Positions 1-6,946 of a stretch of 16,145 bases of DNA are shown one piece after another. The notes below the pieces were generated by a model. That model ran no database searches and was not told the DNA's origin. It saw only the letters and a program-made list of their open reading frames with translations. A program made the position numbers and the translations under genes. Position 1 is the stretch's first letter. Each line of letters opens with the position of its first letter. The stretch is from Fusobacterium sp. (lineage in GTDB: Bacteria; Fusobacteriota; Fusobacteriia; Fusobacteriales; Fusobacteriaceae), in NCBI GenBank assembly GCA_030527385.1, contig JAUNAY010000014.1, forward strand, positions 1 through 16,145, in the 5' to 3' direction.

Positions 1-276
1 TTCTACTTTTTTATCATCAAATACTGAATCTGAAAAAATATGTTCTAAAGTTATATCATTCTTTTTTAAAAATTTCTCATCTATATCTCTATTTATTACA
101 TACTTATTCATAGAGTTAATATTTGGTTCTTTAAAAACCATTTGATAAGTTGAACTTGTAAACATTCCTAATACAAACAAAGATAGAGAAAAAAATCCTC
201 TTCTTTTATTTTTCTTTTTTTCCTCTTCTAATAAAGTTTTGTATATATTGGCTCTTACTCTCTCTTTAGGCGTCAT
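1..276 (-). CDS. Putative one-pass membrane protein, possible anti-sigma factor (partial, C-terminus outside window)
   Basis: An open frame of 92 codons runs from an ATG at 276 to the window edge without a stop, so the C-terminus is missing. The protein starts MTPKERVRANIYKTLLEEEK, has a very basic stretch (about residues 20-26), then one hydrophobic segment (about 27-48), then a polar charged region, suggesting an N-in, C-out single-pass protein. The start is strongly supported: GGGAGG lies at 285-290, inside the last codons of the sigma factor gene, and only one base separates the sigma stop codon from this ATG. Translation is therefore probably coupled. ECF sigma factors are commonly followed by their membrane anti-sigma factor, so that role is inferred from position and topology. 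I see no zinc-finger anti-sigma motif (HxxxCxxC) in the visible part, so the family is unrecognised. Confidence 0.72.
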   Translation of the reverse strand, partial: MTPKERVRANIYKTLLEEEKKKNKRRGFFSLSLFVLGMFTSSTYQMVFKEPNINSMNKYVINRDIDEKFLKKNDITLEHIFSDSVFDDKKVE

Positions 277-277
277 A

Positions 278-727
278 TTAATTTCCTCCCATATCTCTGA
301 TAGCTTTATAATATACTGATTTTACTGTGGATATATTCATAGCTTTCATCTCAGCTATTTCTTTTAACTTATATCCATAAATATCTTTTAATACTACTAT
401 CTCTCTTTCTTCTAAAGATAGTTCTTTTAATTTTTCTTCTAAAATAATAGGTGTATCTATATCTGAGTTGCACTCTAAAGCTAAAATCTCTTCATTTATG
501 TCTAATTCTACTTTCCTTTTCCTAAAAAAATCATATATCTTGTTAATTGCTATTTTGTATATCCAAGTATAAATATTACTGTCAGCTCTAAATTTTTTCA
601 AATTCTTATAAACACTCATAAAGACCTCCTGAGATATATCCTCGGCATCTTCAGGATTCTTTACGACACCTAATATTTTGTAATATATCCTATCGAAATA
701 CTGCTCAAAAATCTCATCAAAGTCCAT
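278..727 (-). CDS. ECF-type RNA polymerase sigma factor (sigma-70 family)
   Basis: This small sigma factor should direct RNA polymerase to a limited set of promoters, probably for an envelope or stress response. It has only regions 2 and 4. Region 2 covers about residues 5-70 (DAEDISQEVF, then TWIYKIAINKIYDFFRKRK). Region 4 is a C-terminal helix-turn-helix at about 98-146 (LSLEEREIVVLKDIYGY, then ISTVKSVYYKAI). At about 149 residues it is somewhat short for an ECF factor but complete. I chose the ATG at 727 because an AGGGA motif lies about 11 bases upstream. An in-frame GTG at 745 would add six residues but has no good ribosome binding site. The gene follows a lipoprotein gene after a short gap and is followed after one base by a one-pass membrane protein, a typical sigma/anti-sigma layout. 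The regulon cannot be told from sequence. Confidence 0.9.
   Translation of the reverse strand: MDFDEIFEQYFDRIYYKILGVVKNPEDAEDISQEVFMSVYKNLKKFRADSNIYTWIYKIAINKIYDFFRKRKVELDINEEILALECNSDIDTPIILEEKLKELSLEEREIVVLKDIYGYKLKEIAEMKAMNISTVKSVYYKAIRDMGGN
281..290 (-). promoter_or_regulatory. Ribosome binding site embedded in the end of the sigma factor gene
   Basis: Read on the minus strand this is GGGAGGAAAT. It encodes the final Gly-Gly-Asn codons of the sigma factor and ends just before its stop. It is the Shine-Dalgarno of the downstream membrane protein starting at 276, so the two genes are likely translationally coupled. Confidence 0.7.
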
Positions 728-793
728 ATTTTTATTATCCCTCACAAAGTTTTTATATTAATTAGACGTTATCTTTTTTTAAAAAGTTTAGAT

Positions 794-1225
794 TTAATAA
801 TTTTTTTTACTATTAATCTTTATACTGCCACTTATACCAAAATTTTTACCCTCTATATCTATAACTGTATCATCTTGAAGATTTATAATTTTAGATGTAG
901 TCATAGCTCTTTCTGAAAAACTTCTTCCTGAATTTCTATCATCTCTATCTCTATAACTAAAATCCATAATTCCACTTATTATTGGTGTCTCTTGATATGT
1001 CATTCTATATTCCCCAGGTTCTAAATAGTACGGAACTCCTGAATCCAAAATAACATTTTTTATTCTTACTGAACGAACTTGATTTCGATTATAATTAACT
1101 ACAAGTTGTTTTCTACCTTCTATTTTTGTCAAAGAAACATCTTTACTACTTTTTATAGATGCACAACTTGAAAATAAAACTATAAATATTAAATTAATTA
1201 TCCATATCCTCTTTATTTTTTTCAT
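794..1225 (-). CDS. Small hypothetical lipoprotein
   Basis: A 143-residue secreted protein. The N-terminus has basic residues (MKKIKRIW), a hydrophobic core and LFSSC, with Cys21 as the probable lipidated cysteine. The box is slightly degenerate because Phe sits at -3, but the signal is convincing. The mature part is polar with beta-strand-like stretches and includes DSGVPYYLEPGEYRM, of a kind often seen in small lipoproteins carrying a short beta-sandwich domain; I do not recognise the family. The start codon lies inside the 3' end of ispG in another frame, with a 32-base overlap. A GGAGG motif about 12 bases upstream, also inside ispG, supports the ATG at 1225. The ECF sigma gene follows 48-66 bases downstream, depending on its start. 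Co-transcription with the sigma gene suggests an envelope role, but this is inference. Confidence 0.8.
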   Translation of the reverse strand: MKKIKRIWIINLIFIVLFSSCASIKSSKDVSLTKIEGRKQLVVNYNRNQVRSVRIKNVILDSGVPYYLEPGEYRMTYQETPIISGIMDFSYRDRDDRNSGRSFSERAMTTSKIINLQDDTVIDIEGKNFGISGSIKINSKKNY

Positions 1226-2285
1226 TTTTAATTTCGTCCTCCATTATCATTTTTTTCAATTCTACCAATATTTCAGACTCTTTTACTTTTTTAACTATCT
1301 CACCTTTCTTAAAAAGTACTCCCTCTCCTTTTCCACCTGCTACACCATAATCTGCTTCTCTTGCTTCTCCAGGACCATTTACTACACAACCCATTACAGC
1401 TATCTTTATTTTACGTTTTTCTCCTTCAAATTCCTTTTCTACCTTTTTAGCTAGTCCTATTAAATCTATTTCTGTTCTTCCACAAGTTGGACAAGATATT
1501 ATTTCTACACCTGTTTCTACTAGTCCTAGAACCTTTAAAATCTCTTTTGCTACTTTTATTTCTTCCACAGGATTTTCAGTAAGTGAAACTCTTATAGTAT
1601 CTCCTATTCCATCTACAAGAAGTGATCCTATTCCAATAGCTGATTTTACAGTTCCTTGAAAAGCTGTTCCTGCTTCCGTAACTCCAAGATGTAGTGGATA
1701 ATCTACAAGTTCACTTATTTTTCTGTAAGCTTCTACCATCATTTTTACATTACTTGCTTTTAAAGATATTACAATATCGTGGAAATCATATTTTTCTAAA
1801 AGATTTATATGATACATTGCACTTTCAACCATTCCCTCTGAAGTTGGTTTACCATATTTTTTTAATATCTCTTTTTCTATTGATCCAGAGTTTACTCCTA
1901 TTCTTATAGGAATTTTCTTTTCTTTTGCCATTTTTACTACTTTTTCTACATTTTCATCAGATCCAATATTTCCAGGATTTATTCTCAATTTATCTATTCC
2001 GTTTTCCATAGCCAGTAAAGCAAGTTTATAATCAAAATGAATATCTGCTACTAAAGGAATCGAAACTCTCTTTTTTATCTCTTTTATAGCATTTGCAGCT
2101 TCTATATTGTTTATTGTCATCCTAACCAATTCACAACCAGCTTTTTCTAATTCTTTAATCTGTGCTACTGTTTTTTCTACATCACTAGTAGTAGTATTTG
2201 TCATAGATTGAATTATGACTTTATTTCCTCCCCCAATTATTAAATTACCTACTTTTACCTCTCTTGTTTTTTTCAATATTTTCAT
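1194..2285 (-). CDS. ispG: 4-hydroxy-3-methylbut-2-en-1-yl diphosphate synthase (IspG/GcpE)
   Basis: IspG reductively converts methylerythritol cyclodiphosphate to HMBPP, the penultimate step of the MEP isoprenoid pathway, in the cytoplasm. The frame shows the short bacterial architecture: an N-terminal TIM-barrel domain (starting near TREVKVGNLIIGGG and including LVADIHFDYKLAL and the RINPGNIG turn) and a C-terminal [4Fe-4S] domain. Cluster ligands are Cys265 and Cys268 in SCPTCGRTEIDL, Cys300 in MGCVVNGPGEA, and Glu307, all present, so the enzyme should be active. The last ~15 residues are a charged tail (EDEIKNEKNKEDMDN) that overlaps the next gene by 32 bases. The start is uncertain: AAGGAG directly abuts the ATG at 2285 with no spacer, while an in-frame TTG at 2276 sits nine bases from it and would give a 360-residue protein. 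An intrinsic terminator lies just upstream. Confidence 0.96.
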   Translation of the reverse strand: MKILKKTREVKVGNLIIGGGNKVIIQSMTNTTTSDVEKTVAQIKELEKAGCELVRMTINNIEAANAIKEIKKRVSIPLVADIHFDYKLALLAMENGIDKLRINPGNIGSDENVEKVVKMAKEKKIPIRIGVNSGSIEKEILKKYGKPTSEGMVESAMYHINLLEKYDFHDIVISLKASNVKMMVEAYRKISELVDYPLHLGVTEAGTAFQGTVKSAIGIGSLLVDGIGDTIRVSLTENPVEEIKVAKEILKVLGLVETGVEIISCPTCGRTEIDLIGLAKKVEKEFEGEKRKIKIAVMGCVVNGPGEAREADYGVAGGKGEGVLFKKGEIVKKVKESEILVELKKMIMEDEIKNEKNKEDMDN

Positions 2286-2293
2286 CTCCTTAA

Positions 2294-2324
2294 CAAAAAA
2301 ATCCTGTAATAACAGGACTTTTTT
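2294..2324 (-). terminator. Intrinsic terminator after the M23 peptidase gene, just ahead of ispG
   Basis: On the minus strand a TCCTGT/ACAGGA stem with a TATT loop is followed by seven T residues (2295-2301). An A-run precedes the stem, so it could also work on the other strand. It lies between the peptidase stop (2333) and the ispG ribosome binding site (2286-2291). It probably ends the miaB-rho-peptidase transcript, but readthrough into ispG is possible because no clear separate ispG promoter is visible. Confidence 0.75.
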
Positions 2325-2332
2325 ATAATTTT

Positions 2333-3439
2333 TTATTTTTTTCCAAGAAGAGCCATTGGATTTTGTGTTCTTCCATTTTTTCTAATTTCAAAATGCAGAT
2401 GAGGTCCTGTTACTCTTCCTGACATTCCAGTTTTTCCTATTAATTCTCCCTTGTCAACATTTTGCCCTACTTTTACTCCTATCTTTTCAAGATGAGCATA
2501 TCTAGTTTCATATCCTGAAGAGTGTTTTACTATTATTATTTTCCCATAACCACTCATATATCCAGCAAAACTAACTCTTCCACTTTGAGCTGCACGAAGT
2601 GGAACATATCTTGCCTTTAAATCTACTCCAGAATGAAATATATATCTTTTTAAAACAGGGTGAAATCTACTTCCGTATGGACTATTTACTCCTCTATATT
2701 CAACTGGAAACTTAAATCCTGCTGTGGCTACAACTGTTTTTTTCTTGCTTACACTAGTTTTCTTTGCAACACTTCTATTCAAAGCTTTTAAATCTGGATT
2801 TTTTAAAAATATACTCTGTCCAATTTTTAAACTCTTTTCATCTACATCGTTATATGCCAAAATATCATCTACTTTTACTTTAAATTTAGATGATATTTTA
2901 TATAGAGAATCTCCCTTTTCAACTTTATAAAAAATTCCATTTTCTGATACAACTGTTAATTTCTGTCCAATTTTTAAATTCTTAACAGATATATTTGGAT
3001 TATTTGCAAGAAGCATATCCATACTCATTCCATTAATAGTAGCAATTTCAGAAATTGTATCTCCCTCTTTTACTACATACTCTCTCTTTTCTGGAAATTT
3101 TTTCTCCTCTTCAACTGGTTTTACTTCCTGTGGTTTTTCAGTAGTAACTAGCTCAGTCGAACTTTCTGTAATTTCTGTATTAGTTTCCTCTGTTCCCTCT
3201 TTTGCTATTTGATTTTCTAACTCAGTAGATTTTTGTATATCTGTGAAATTATATTCTTTTTCAAATTTGTAAAAGTTATCTGCAAGTACAGAAACTCCAC
3301 CATTTTCTTCATTTGTTTCTTCATAATAATCTGTAAATTTCTTTAAGTCAACTACTTCTTCCTTAAAAGGGTTAAGTATCTCTATTCCAAAGTAAAAAGC
3401 AACTGATAGAAATATAAAAATTTTTAACTTAGATTTCAT
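2333..3439 (-). CDS. LysM and M23 (LytM-type) peptidoglycan endopeptidase or amidase activator
   Basis: A membrane-anchored cell-wall protein of about 368 residues. Numbered from the ATG at 3439, it has an N-terminal hydrophobic segment (about residues 5-22), an acidic Thr/Glu-rich linker, two LysM peptidoglycan-binding repeats (about 121-164 and 171-212), a Lys-rich spacer and a C-terminal M23 domain (about 249-362). The zinc and catalytic residues look intact: His269 and Asp273 in FHSGVDL, His316 in RYAHL, and His347/His349 in PHLHFE. It may therefore cut peptide crosslinks rather than only activate amidases; NlpD/EnvC-like activators usually lose these residues. I chose 3439 because GAGAGG lies five bases upstream. 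An upstream in-frame ATG at 3466 would add nine residues but lacks a good ribosome binding site. It overlaps the rho stop by 11 bases, so it is probably coupled to rho. Confidence 0.92.
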   Translation of the reverse strand: MKSKLKIFIFLSVAFYFGIEILNPFKEEVVDLKKFTDYYEETNEENGGVSVLADNFYKFEKEYNFTDIQKSTELENQIAKEGTEETNTEITESSTELVTTEKPQEVKPVEEEKKFPEKREYVVKEGDTISEIATINGMSMDMLLANNPNISVKNLKIGQKLTVVSENGIFYKVEKGDSLYKISSKFKVKVDDILAYNDVDEKSLKIGQSIFLKNPDLKALNRSVAKKTSVSKKKTVVATAGFKFPVEYRGVNSPYGSRFHPVLKRYIFHSGVDLKARYVPLRAAQSGRVSFAGYMSGYGKIIIVKHSSGYETRYAHLEKIGVKVGQNVDKGELIGKTGMSGRVTGPHLHFEIRKNGRTQNPMALLGKK

Positions 3440-4700
3440 CTTTACCTCTCTTGTCCCCTTTGCCATATAATTCTAAGAGCTTATCGTTACTTTCAGTACT
3501 TTTTATTGTATCTATAAATTTTCTTGAGGCAGTTGCTTTATCAAATTGTGCTAAATACCTTCTTATACTCCAAATACTTTCTAGCTTTCTTTTTGAAATT
3601 AAAAGCTCTTCTTTTCTTGTACCAGAACGTTGAATATCTATTGCTGGAAATATTCTTAGTTCTGCTAAATTTCTATCCAAATGTATATCACAGTTTCCAG
3701 TAGATTTAAACTCTTCATATATTATGTCGTCCATCTTACTTCCAGTATCTACAAGAACTGTTGCTATTATTGTAAGACTTCCCCCTCTTCTAATATTTCT
3801 AGCCGTTCCAAAAAAGTTTTTTGGATAATAAAGTGCTGTTGGATCTATTCCTCCAGATATAAGCTTTCCACTTGAAGGAATCACTATATTATAAGCTCTT
3901 GCCAATCTTGTTAGTGAATCCATAAGAATAACAACATCTTCTCCATTTTCAACTTTTCTCTTAGCTTTCTCAAGTATTGTCTCTGTAACTTTAATATGAT
4001 TTTTAGGATCTTCATCAAATGTAGAAGCAAAAACTTTAGCTCCTATTACATTTTCTTTTATATCAGTTACTTCTTCTGGTCTCTCATCTATTAAAAGAAT
4101 CCATACTTCTACATCTTTTGCATTTTCTAACAAAGAATTAGCTATACTACTAATCAACATTGTTTTTCCTGCTTTTGGTGGAGCTATAATCAAAGCTCTT
4201 TGTCCTCTTCCAATTGGGGCAATCAAATCTATTATTCTTCCAGATATATTATCTTTCTTAGTTTCTAAAACAAATCTTTCTGTTGGATAAGCTGGAATTA
4301 ACTCTTCAAAAGGAATCCTCGCTTCAGCTTCCTCTAAACTTCCATTATTTACTAATAAAATTCTTCTTATTCCACAGCTTCTATCATCTTCGCCGTTTTC
4401 TTTAACCTCTCCAACTATTTTATCATCTGTTCTTAACTTAAATCTTTTTATTTGAGAAGCTGAAACATAGATATCTTTTCCTTCACTTGTATTTCTTAAA
4501 AATCCATATCCATCTCCAAGAACTTCTAAAGTCCCCCAAACTATCAGCATTCCTTCTCTTTCGTGGATATAATCCCCTATCATATTTTTTAAATCAGCTT
4601 TTTTCATTCCAGATTTATATACTATCCCCAACTGTTTTGCTATCTCCTGAAGTTCCTTCAAGAGAAACTCATCTAGCTTTTCTATATCCACCAATATCAC
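3429..4700 (-). CDS. rho: Transcription termination factor Rho
   Basis: Rho is a hexameric RNA-dependent ATPase/translocase that ends untranslated transcripts. The 423-residue frame has the standard order: Rho N-terminal helical domain (about 1-45), cold-shock-like RNA-binding domain with the RNP-like GDGYGFLRN (62-70), then the RecA-like ATPase. Visible motifs are P-loop APPKAGKT (173-180), the catalytic-Glu segment LLIDERPEEVTD (Glu206), Walker B VVILMDSLTRLARAYN (Asp271), the Q-loop (GKLISGGIDPTAL) and the RSGTRKEELL segment near the C-terminus. There is no long insertion between domains as in some high-GC Rho proteins. It begins three bases after miaB. The start is uncertain: the GTG at 4700 is only one base from AGGA, whereas a TTG at 4694 is seven bases away and would remove two residues. 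Confidence 0.97.
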   Translation of the reverse strand: MILVDIEKLDEFLLKELQEIAKQLGIVYKSGMKKADLKNMIGDYIHEREGMLIVWGTLEVLGDGYGFLRNTSEGKDIYVSASQIKRFKLRTDDKIVGEVKENGEDDRSCGIRRILLVNNGSLEEAEARIPFEELIPAYPTERFVLETKKDNISGRIIDLIAPIGRGQRALIIAPPKAGKTMLISSIANSLLENAKDVEVWILLIDERPEEVTDIKENVIGAKVFASTFDEDPKNHIKVTETILEKAKRKVENGEDVVILMDSLTRLARAYNIVIPSSGKLISGGIDPTALYYPKNFFGTARNIRRGGSLTIIATVLVDTGSKMDDIIYEEFKSTGNCDIHLDRNLAELRIFPAIDIQRSGTRKEELLISKRKLESIWSIRRYLAQFDKATASRKFIDTIKSTESNDKLLELYGKGDKRGKDEI

Positions 4701-4703
4701 TTC

Positions 4704-6014
4704 CTATTCTACAATATCACCATATAAAGTCCAAGTTTTACAATCATTAATTTTTACATTTACAAAAGTTCCCTCTAAAGTCTTATCCCCTCTAAATAGA
4801 ACTATTTTATTAGTAGATGTTCTTCCTGTTAAAACCTCTTTATTCTTTTTGCTCTCTCCCTCTACTAATACTCTTACTATTTTACCTTTGTAACTTTCAC
4901 TCTCTGCTAAAGAGCATTGATTTTGTACTTCTATTAATCTTTGAAGTCTATCTTTTTTTATCTCTGGATCAATTTGATTGTCCATAGTTGCAGCTTTTGT
5001 TCCTCTTCTTATAGAGTACATAAACATAAATGAATTTTCAAATTGTATCTTTCTTACAACATCTAAAGTATCTAAGAAATCTTCTTCTGTTTCTCCAGGG
5101 AATCCAACAATAATATCAGCTGTTAAAGCCACTCCTGATATTCTTTCTTTTATTTTATTTGCTAAATCTATATATTGCTCTTTACTATATCCTCTATTCA
5201 TCATTTTCAATACTCTAGTAGATCCTGATTGTAATGGAAGATGTAAAGATCTAGCTATTTTTTCATTTTTAGCTATTACATCTATAACTTCATCTGTAAA
5301 ATCTCTAGGATGTGGAGAAACAAATCTAACTATAAAATCTCCCTCAACTTTACAAATTTCTTCTAATAATTTTGCAAAATTATCTCCATTTTTAAATTCT
5401 TTTCCATATGAGTTGACATTTTGTCCAAGTAATATAATTTCTTTATATCCTTTTTCTACATATTGTTTTACATCGTGGATTATCTCATTAAGTGGTACTG
5501 ATCTTTCTCTTCCTCTTACATATGGTACGATACAGTATGAACAAAAATTGTTACACCCATAAGTTATCGAAATAGAAGCTGTTTTTTTAGAATCAAATTC
5601 TGCATCTAATCTTGGCGGTAAATCATCTTCACAATCAGTATATACAATATGTTTTGATGTTTTATGTTCTATATTATCCATAGCCTGAGGAATTCTTCCT
5701 ATATTTTGGTTTCCCATAATTATATCTATATATGGAAATTTCTTTAATAACTCTTTTCCTTGCTCTTGTGCAAAGCAACCAGTTACACCTATGATAGTTC
5801 CTCTTTGTTCTCTTATATGTTTCAATTCTCCAAGTTTACCATATATTTGAGTTGCTGCTCCCTCTCTTACTGTACAAGTATTAAGAAAAGCTACATCTGT
5901 TTCATCTATATTTTCAGTTATTTCATATCCTAAATTTTGAAATATCTTTTTTATTTTTGCACTTTCATTTACATTCATTTGACAACCATAAGTTATGATT
6001 GAAGCTTTTTTCAC
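4704..6014 (-). CDS. miaB: tRNA-2-methylthio-N6-dimethylallyladenosine synthase MiaB
   Basis: MiaB is a radical-SAM methylthiotransferase that adds a methylthio group to i6A37 of tRNAs reading UNN codons. The 436-residue protein has the full three-domain layout. The N-terminal domain carries the auxiliary [4Fe-4S] cysteines Cys11 (YGCQMN), Cys47 (NTCTVRE) and Cys80 (GVTGC). The radical SAM core has Cys154, Cys158 and Cys161 in YGCNNFCSYC, followed by IVPYVRGRERS. A TRAM RNA-binding domain fills about 370-436. The YGCQMN, NTCTVRE and PYVRGRERS motifs favour MiaB over MtaB or RimO. The start is GTG at 6014, supported by GGAGG six bases upstream. It leads a coupled set with rho and the M23 peptidase, and its promoter region holds two probable sigma-70 promoters. 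Confidence 0.97.
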   Translation of the reverse strand: MKKASIITYGCQMNVNESAKIKKIFQNLGYEITENIDETDVAFLNTCTVREGAATQIYGKLGELKHIREQRGTIIGVTGCFAQEQGKELLKKFPYIDIIMGNQNIGRIPQAMDNIEHKTSKHIVYTDCEDDLPPRLDAEFDSKKTASISITYGCNNFCSYCIVPYVRGRERSVPLNEIIHDVKQYVEKGYKEIILLGQNVNSYGKEFKNGDNFAKLLEEICKVEGDFIVRFVSPHPRDFTDEVIDVIAKNEKIARSLHLPLQSGSTRVLKMMNRGYSKEQYIDLANKIKERISGVALTADIIVGFPGETEEDFLDTLDVVRKIQFENSFMFMYSIRRGTKAATMDNQIDPEIKKDRLQRLIEVQNQCSLAESESYKGKIVRVLVEGESKKNKEVLTGRTSTNKIVLFRGDKTLEGTFVNVKINDCKTWTLYGDIVE

Positions 6015-6095
6015 TATTTACCTCCTAATTTTATTACTAATTTTGTATATTTTTATATATTAACGCTAAATTATAAAAACAATACCTCATTTTTT

Positions 6096-6124
6096 ATTAT
6101 AACAATTTTTCAACTCTTTTACAA
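6096..6124 (-). promoter_or_regulatory. Probable sigma-70-like promoter for miaB (proximal)
   Basis: On the minus strand, -35 TTGTAA (6124-6119, four of six consensus bases) and a perfect -10 TATAAT (6101-6096) are separated by 17 bases. Transcription would start near 6089, leaving a leader of about 75 bases before miaB. Confidence 0.5.
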
Positions 6125-6168
6125 ACAATATTATTAAAAAATTTTATAATATTAAGTTATTGTCAATA

Positions 6169-6196
6169 TTTATAGAATCTCATACTTTTTTGTCAA
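6169..6196 (-). promoter_or_regulatory. Probable sigma-70-like promoter for miaB (distal)
   Basis: On the minus strand a perfect -35 TTGACA (6196-6191) and -10 TATAAA (6174-6169) are separated by 16 bases. Two further TTGACA hexamers lie at 6207-6202 and 6166-6161 without good -10 partners. The -35 lies between the arms of a short inverted repeat (CATACT/AGTATG, 6181-6186 and 6198-6203). Confidence 0.55.
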
Positions 6197-6207
6197 GAGT
6201 ATGTCAA

Positions 6208-6242
6208 AAGAAAAAGGCTCTAGCCTAAACTAGAACCTTTTA
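6208..6242 (-). terminator. Intrinsic terminator after atoA
   Basis: On the minus strand a 12-bp stem with one G-U pair (6230-6241 with 6212-6223; the GC-rich part reads GGTTCTAG/CTAGAGCC) and a six-base loop is followed by TTTTTCTTTT. It closes the atoE-to-atoA unit and separates it from the miaB promoters. Confidence 0.85.
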
Positions 6243-6266
6243 AAATCAATTCTTAATATATTAAAA

Positions 6267-6932
6267 TTAAAGAGTTAAAATTTTTACATCATCTGCAACT
6301 TTTAATTCAGTTCCAGTAGATGCTTTTATATCCTCTATTGAAGAATAAGGACTTACTTCTGTAATTATTAATCCTTCTGGAGTTACTTTAATAACACCTT
6401 TTTCAGTGATAATTAAGTCAACTGCACCAACAGCTGTTAGTGGAAGAGTACATTCATCAAGAATTTTTATTGCTCCTTTAGATGTATGTTCCATAGCAAC
6501 AATAACTTCTTTTGCTCCAACAACTAGATCCATAGCTCCACCCATTCCTGGAACCATTTTTCCTGGTACCATCCAGTTTGCTAAGTTTCCTTTTTTATCA
6601 ACTTGAAGAGCTCCTAGAACAGTAGCGTCTACGTGTCCTCCTCTGATAATTCCAAATGAAGTAGCTGAATCAAAGAATTGTGCTCCTGGAAGAACAGTTA
6701 CAAATCCTCCTCCAGCATTTGTCATATCTTTATCTTCTTTTCCAGCTTCTGGAGCAGGTCCTACTCCGATTATTCCATTTTCTGATTGGAATACTACGTC
6801 CATTCCTTCAGGCACATAGTTAGCTACTAATGTAGGTAATCCTATTCCTAAGTTTACTACATATCCATCTCTAAACTCTTGTGCTACTCTTTTTGCTATA
6901 TATTCTCTTACTGTTTTTTTATCTAATTCCAT
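6267..6932 (-). CDS. atoA: Acetate/butyrate-acetoacetate CoA-transferase, subunit beta (AtoA/CtfB type)
   Basis: This is the catalytic subunit of a class I CoA-transferase that moves CoA between acetoacetate or butyrate and acetate. The 221-residue frame is full length. The active-site glutamate is Glu51 in QSENGIIGVG, the usual (S)ENG motif. Other family features include NLGIGLPTLVANYVP near the N-terminus, the IIRGGHVDATVLGALQVD block (about 95-112), and PGKMVPGMGGAMDLVVGAK. The start has an AGGTG-type ribosome binding site about seven bases upstream. It begins 14 bases after atoD, as expected for subunits made in equal amounts. In a butyrate-forming anaerobe it could run in either direction: making butyrate with acetate as acceptor, or activating imported acetoacetate. 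Sequence alone does not settle the preferred substrate. Confidence 0.94.
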   Translation of the reverse strand: MELDKKTVREYIAKRVAQEFRDGYVVNLGIGLPTLVANYVPEGMDVVFQSENGIIGVGPAPEAGKEDKDMTNAGGGFVTVLPGAQFFDSATSFGIIRGGHVDATVLGALQVDKKGNLANWMVPGKMVPGMGGAMDLVVGAKEVIVAMEHTSKGAIKILDECTLPLTAVGAVDLIITEKGVIKVTPEGLIITEVSPYSSIEDIKASTGTELKVADDVKILTL

Positions 6933-6946
6933 TTATTTCACCTCTC

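Noticed and set aside
746..793. Possible terminator or promoter between the lipoprotein and sigma genes
   Set aside because: There are T and A runs, but no stem with GC pairs and no convincing -35/-10 pair; the gap looks like ordinary AT-rich spacer.
2309..2345. Possible ispG promoter in the end of the peptidase gene
   Set aside because: A TATAAA is present but the only -35 candidates (TTCTTG at 16 bases, TTGGAA at 13 bases) are poor, and AT-rich DNA gives many such matches. The start would also fall inside the terminator hairpin.
3429..3466. Longer start for the M23 peptidase at 3466
   Set aside because: No good ribosome binding site precedes it and it adds only residues encoded within the rho tail; the ATG at 3439 has GAGAGG at ideal spacing and directly precedes the membrane segment.
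4978..5562. A 194-codon plus-strand open frame
   Set aside because: It lies wholly antisense to miaB, whose protein motifs are unmistakable. The translated product is a low-complexity Ser/Ile/Leu-rich sequence typical of the reverse strand of AT-rich genes, with no ribosome binding site of note.
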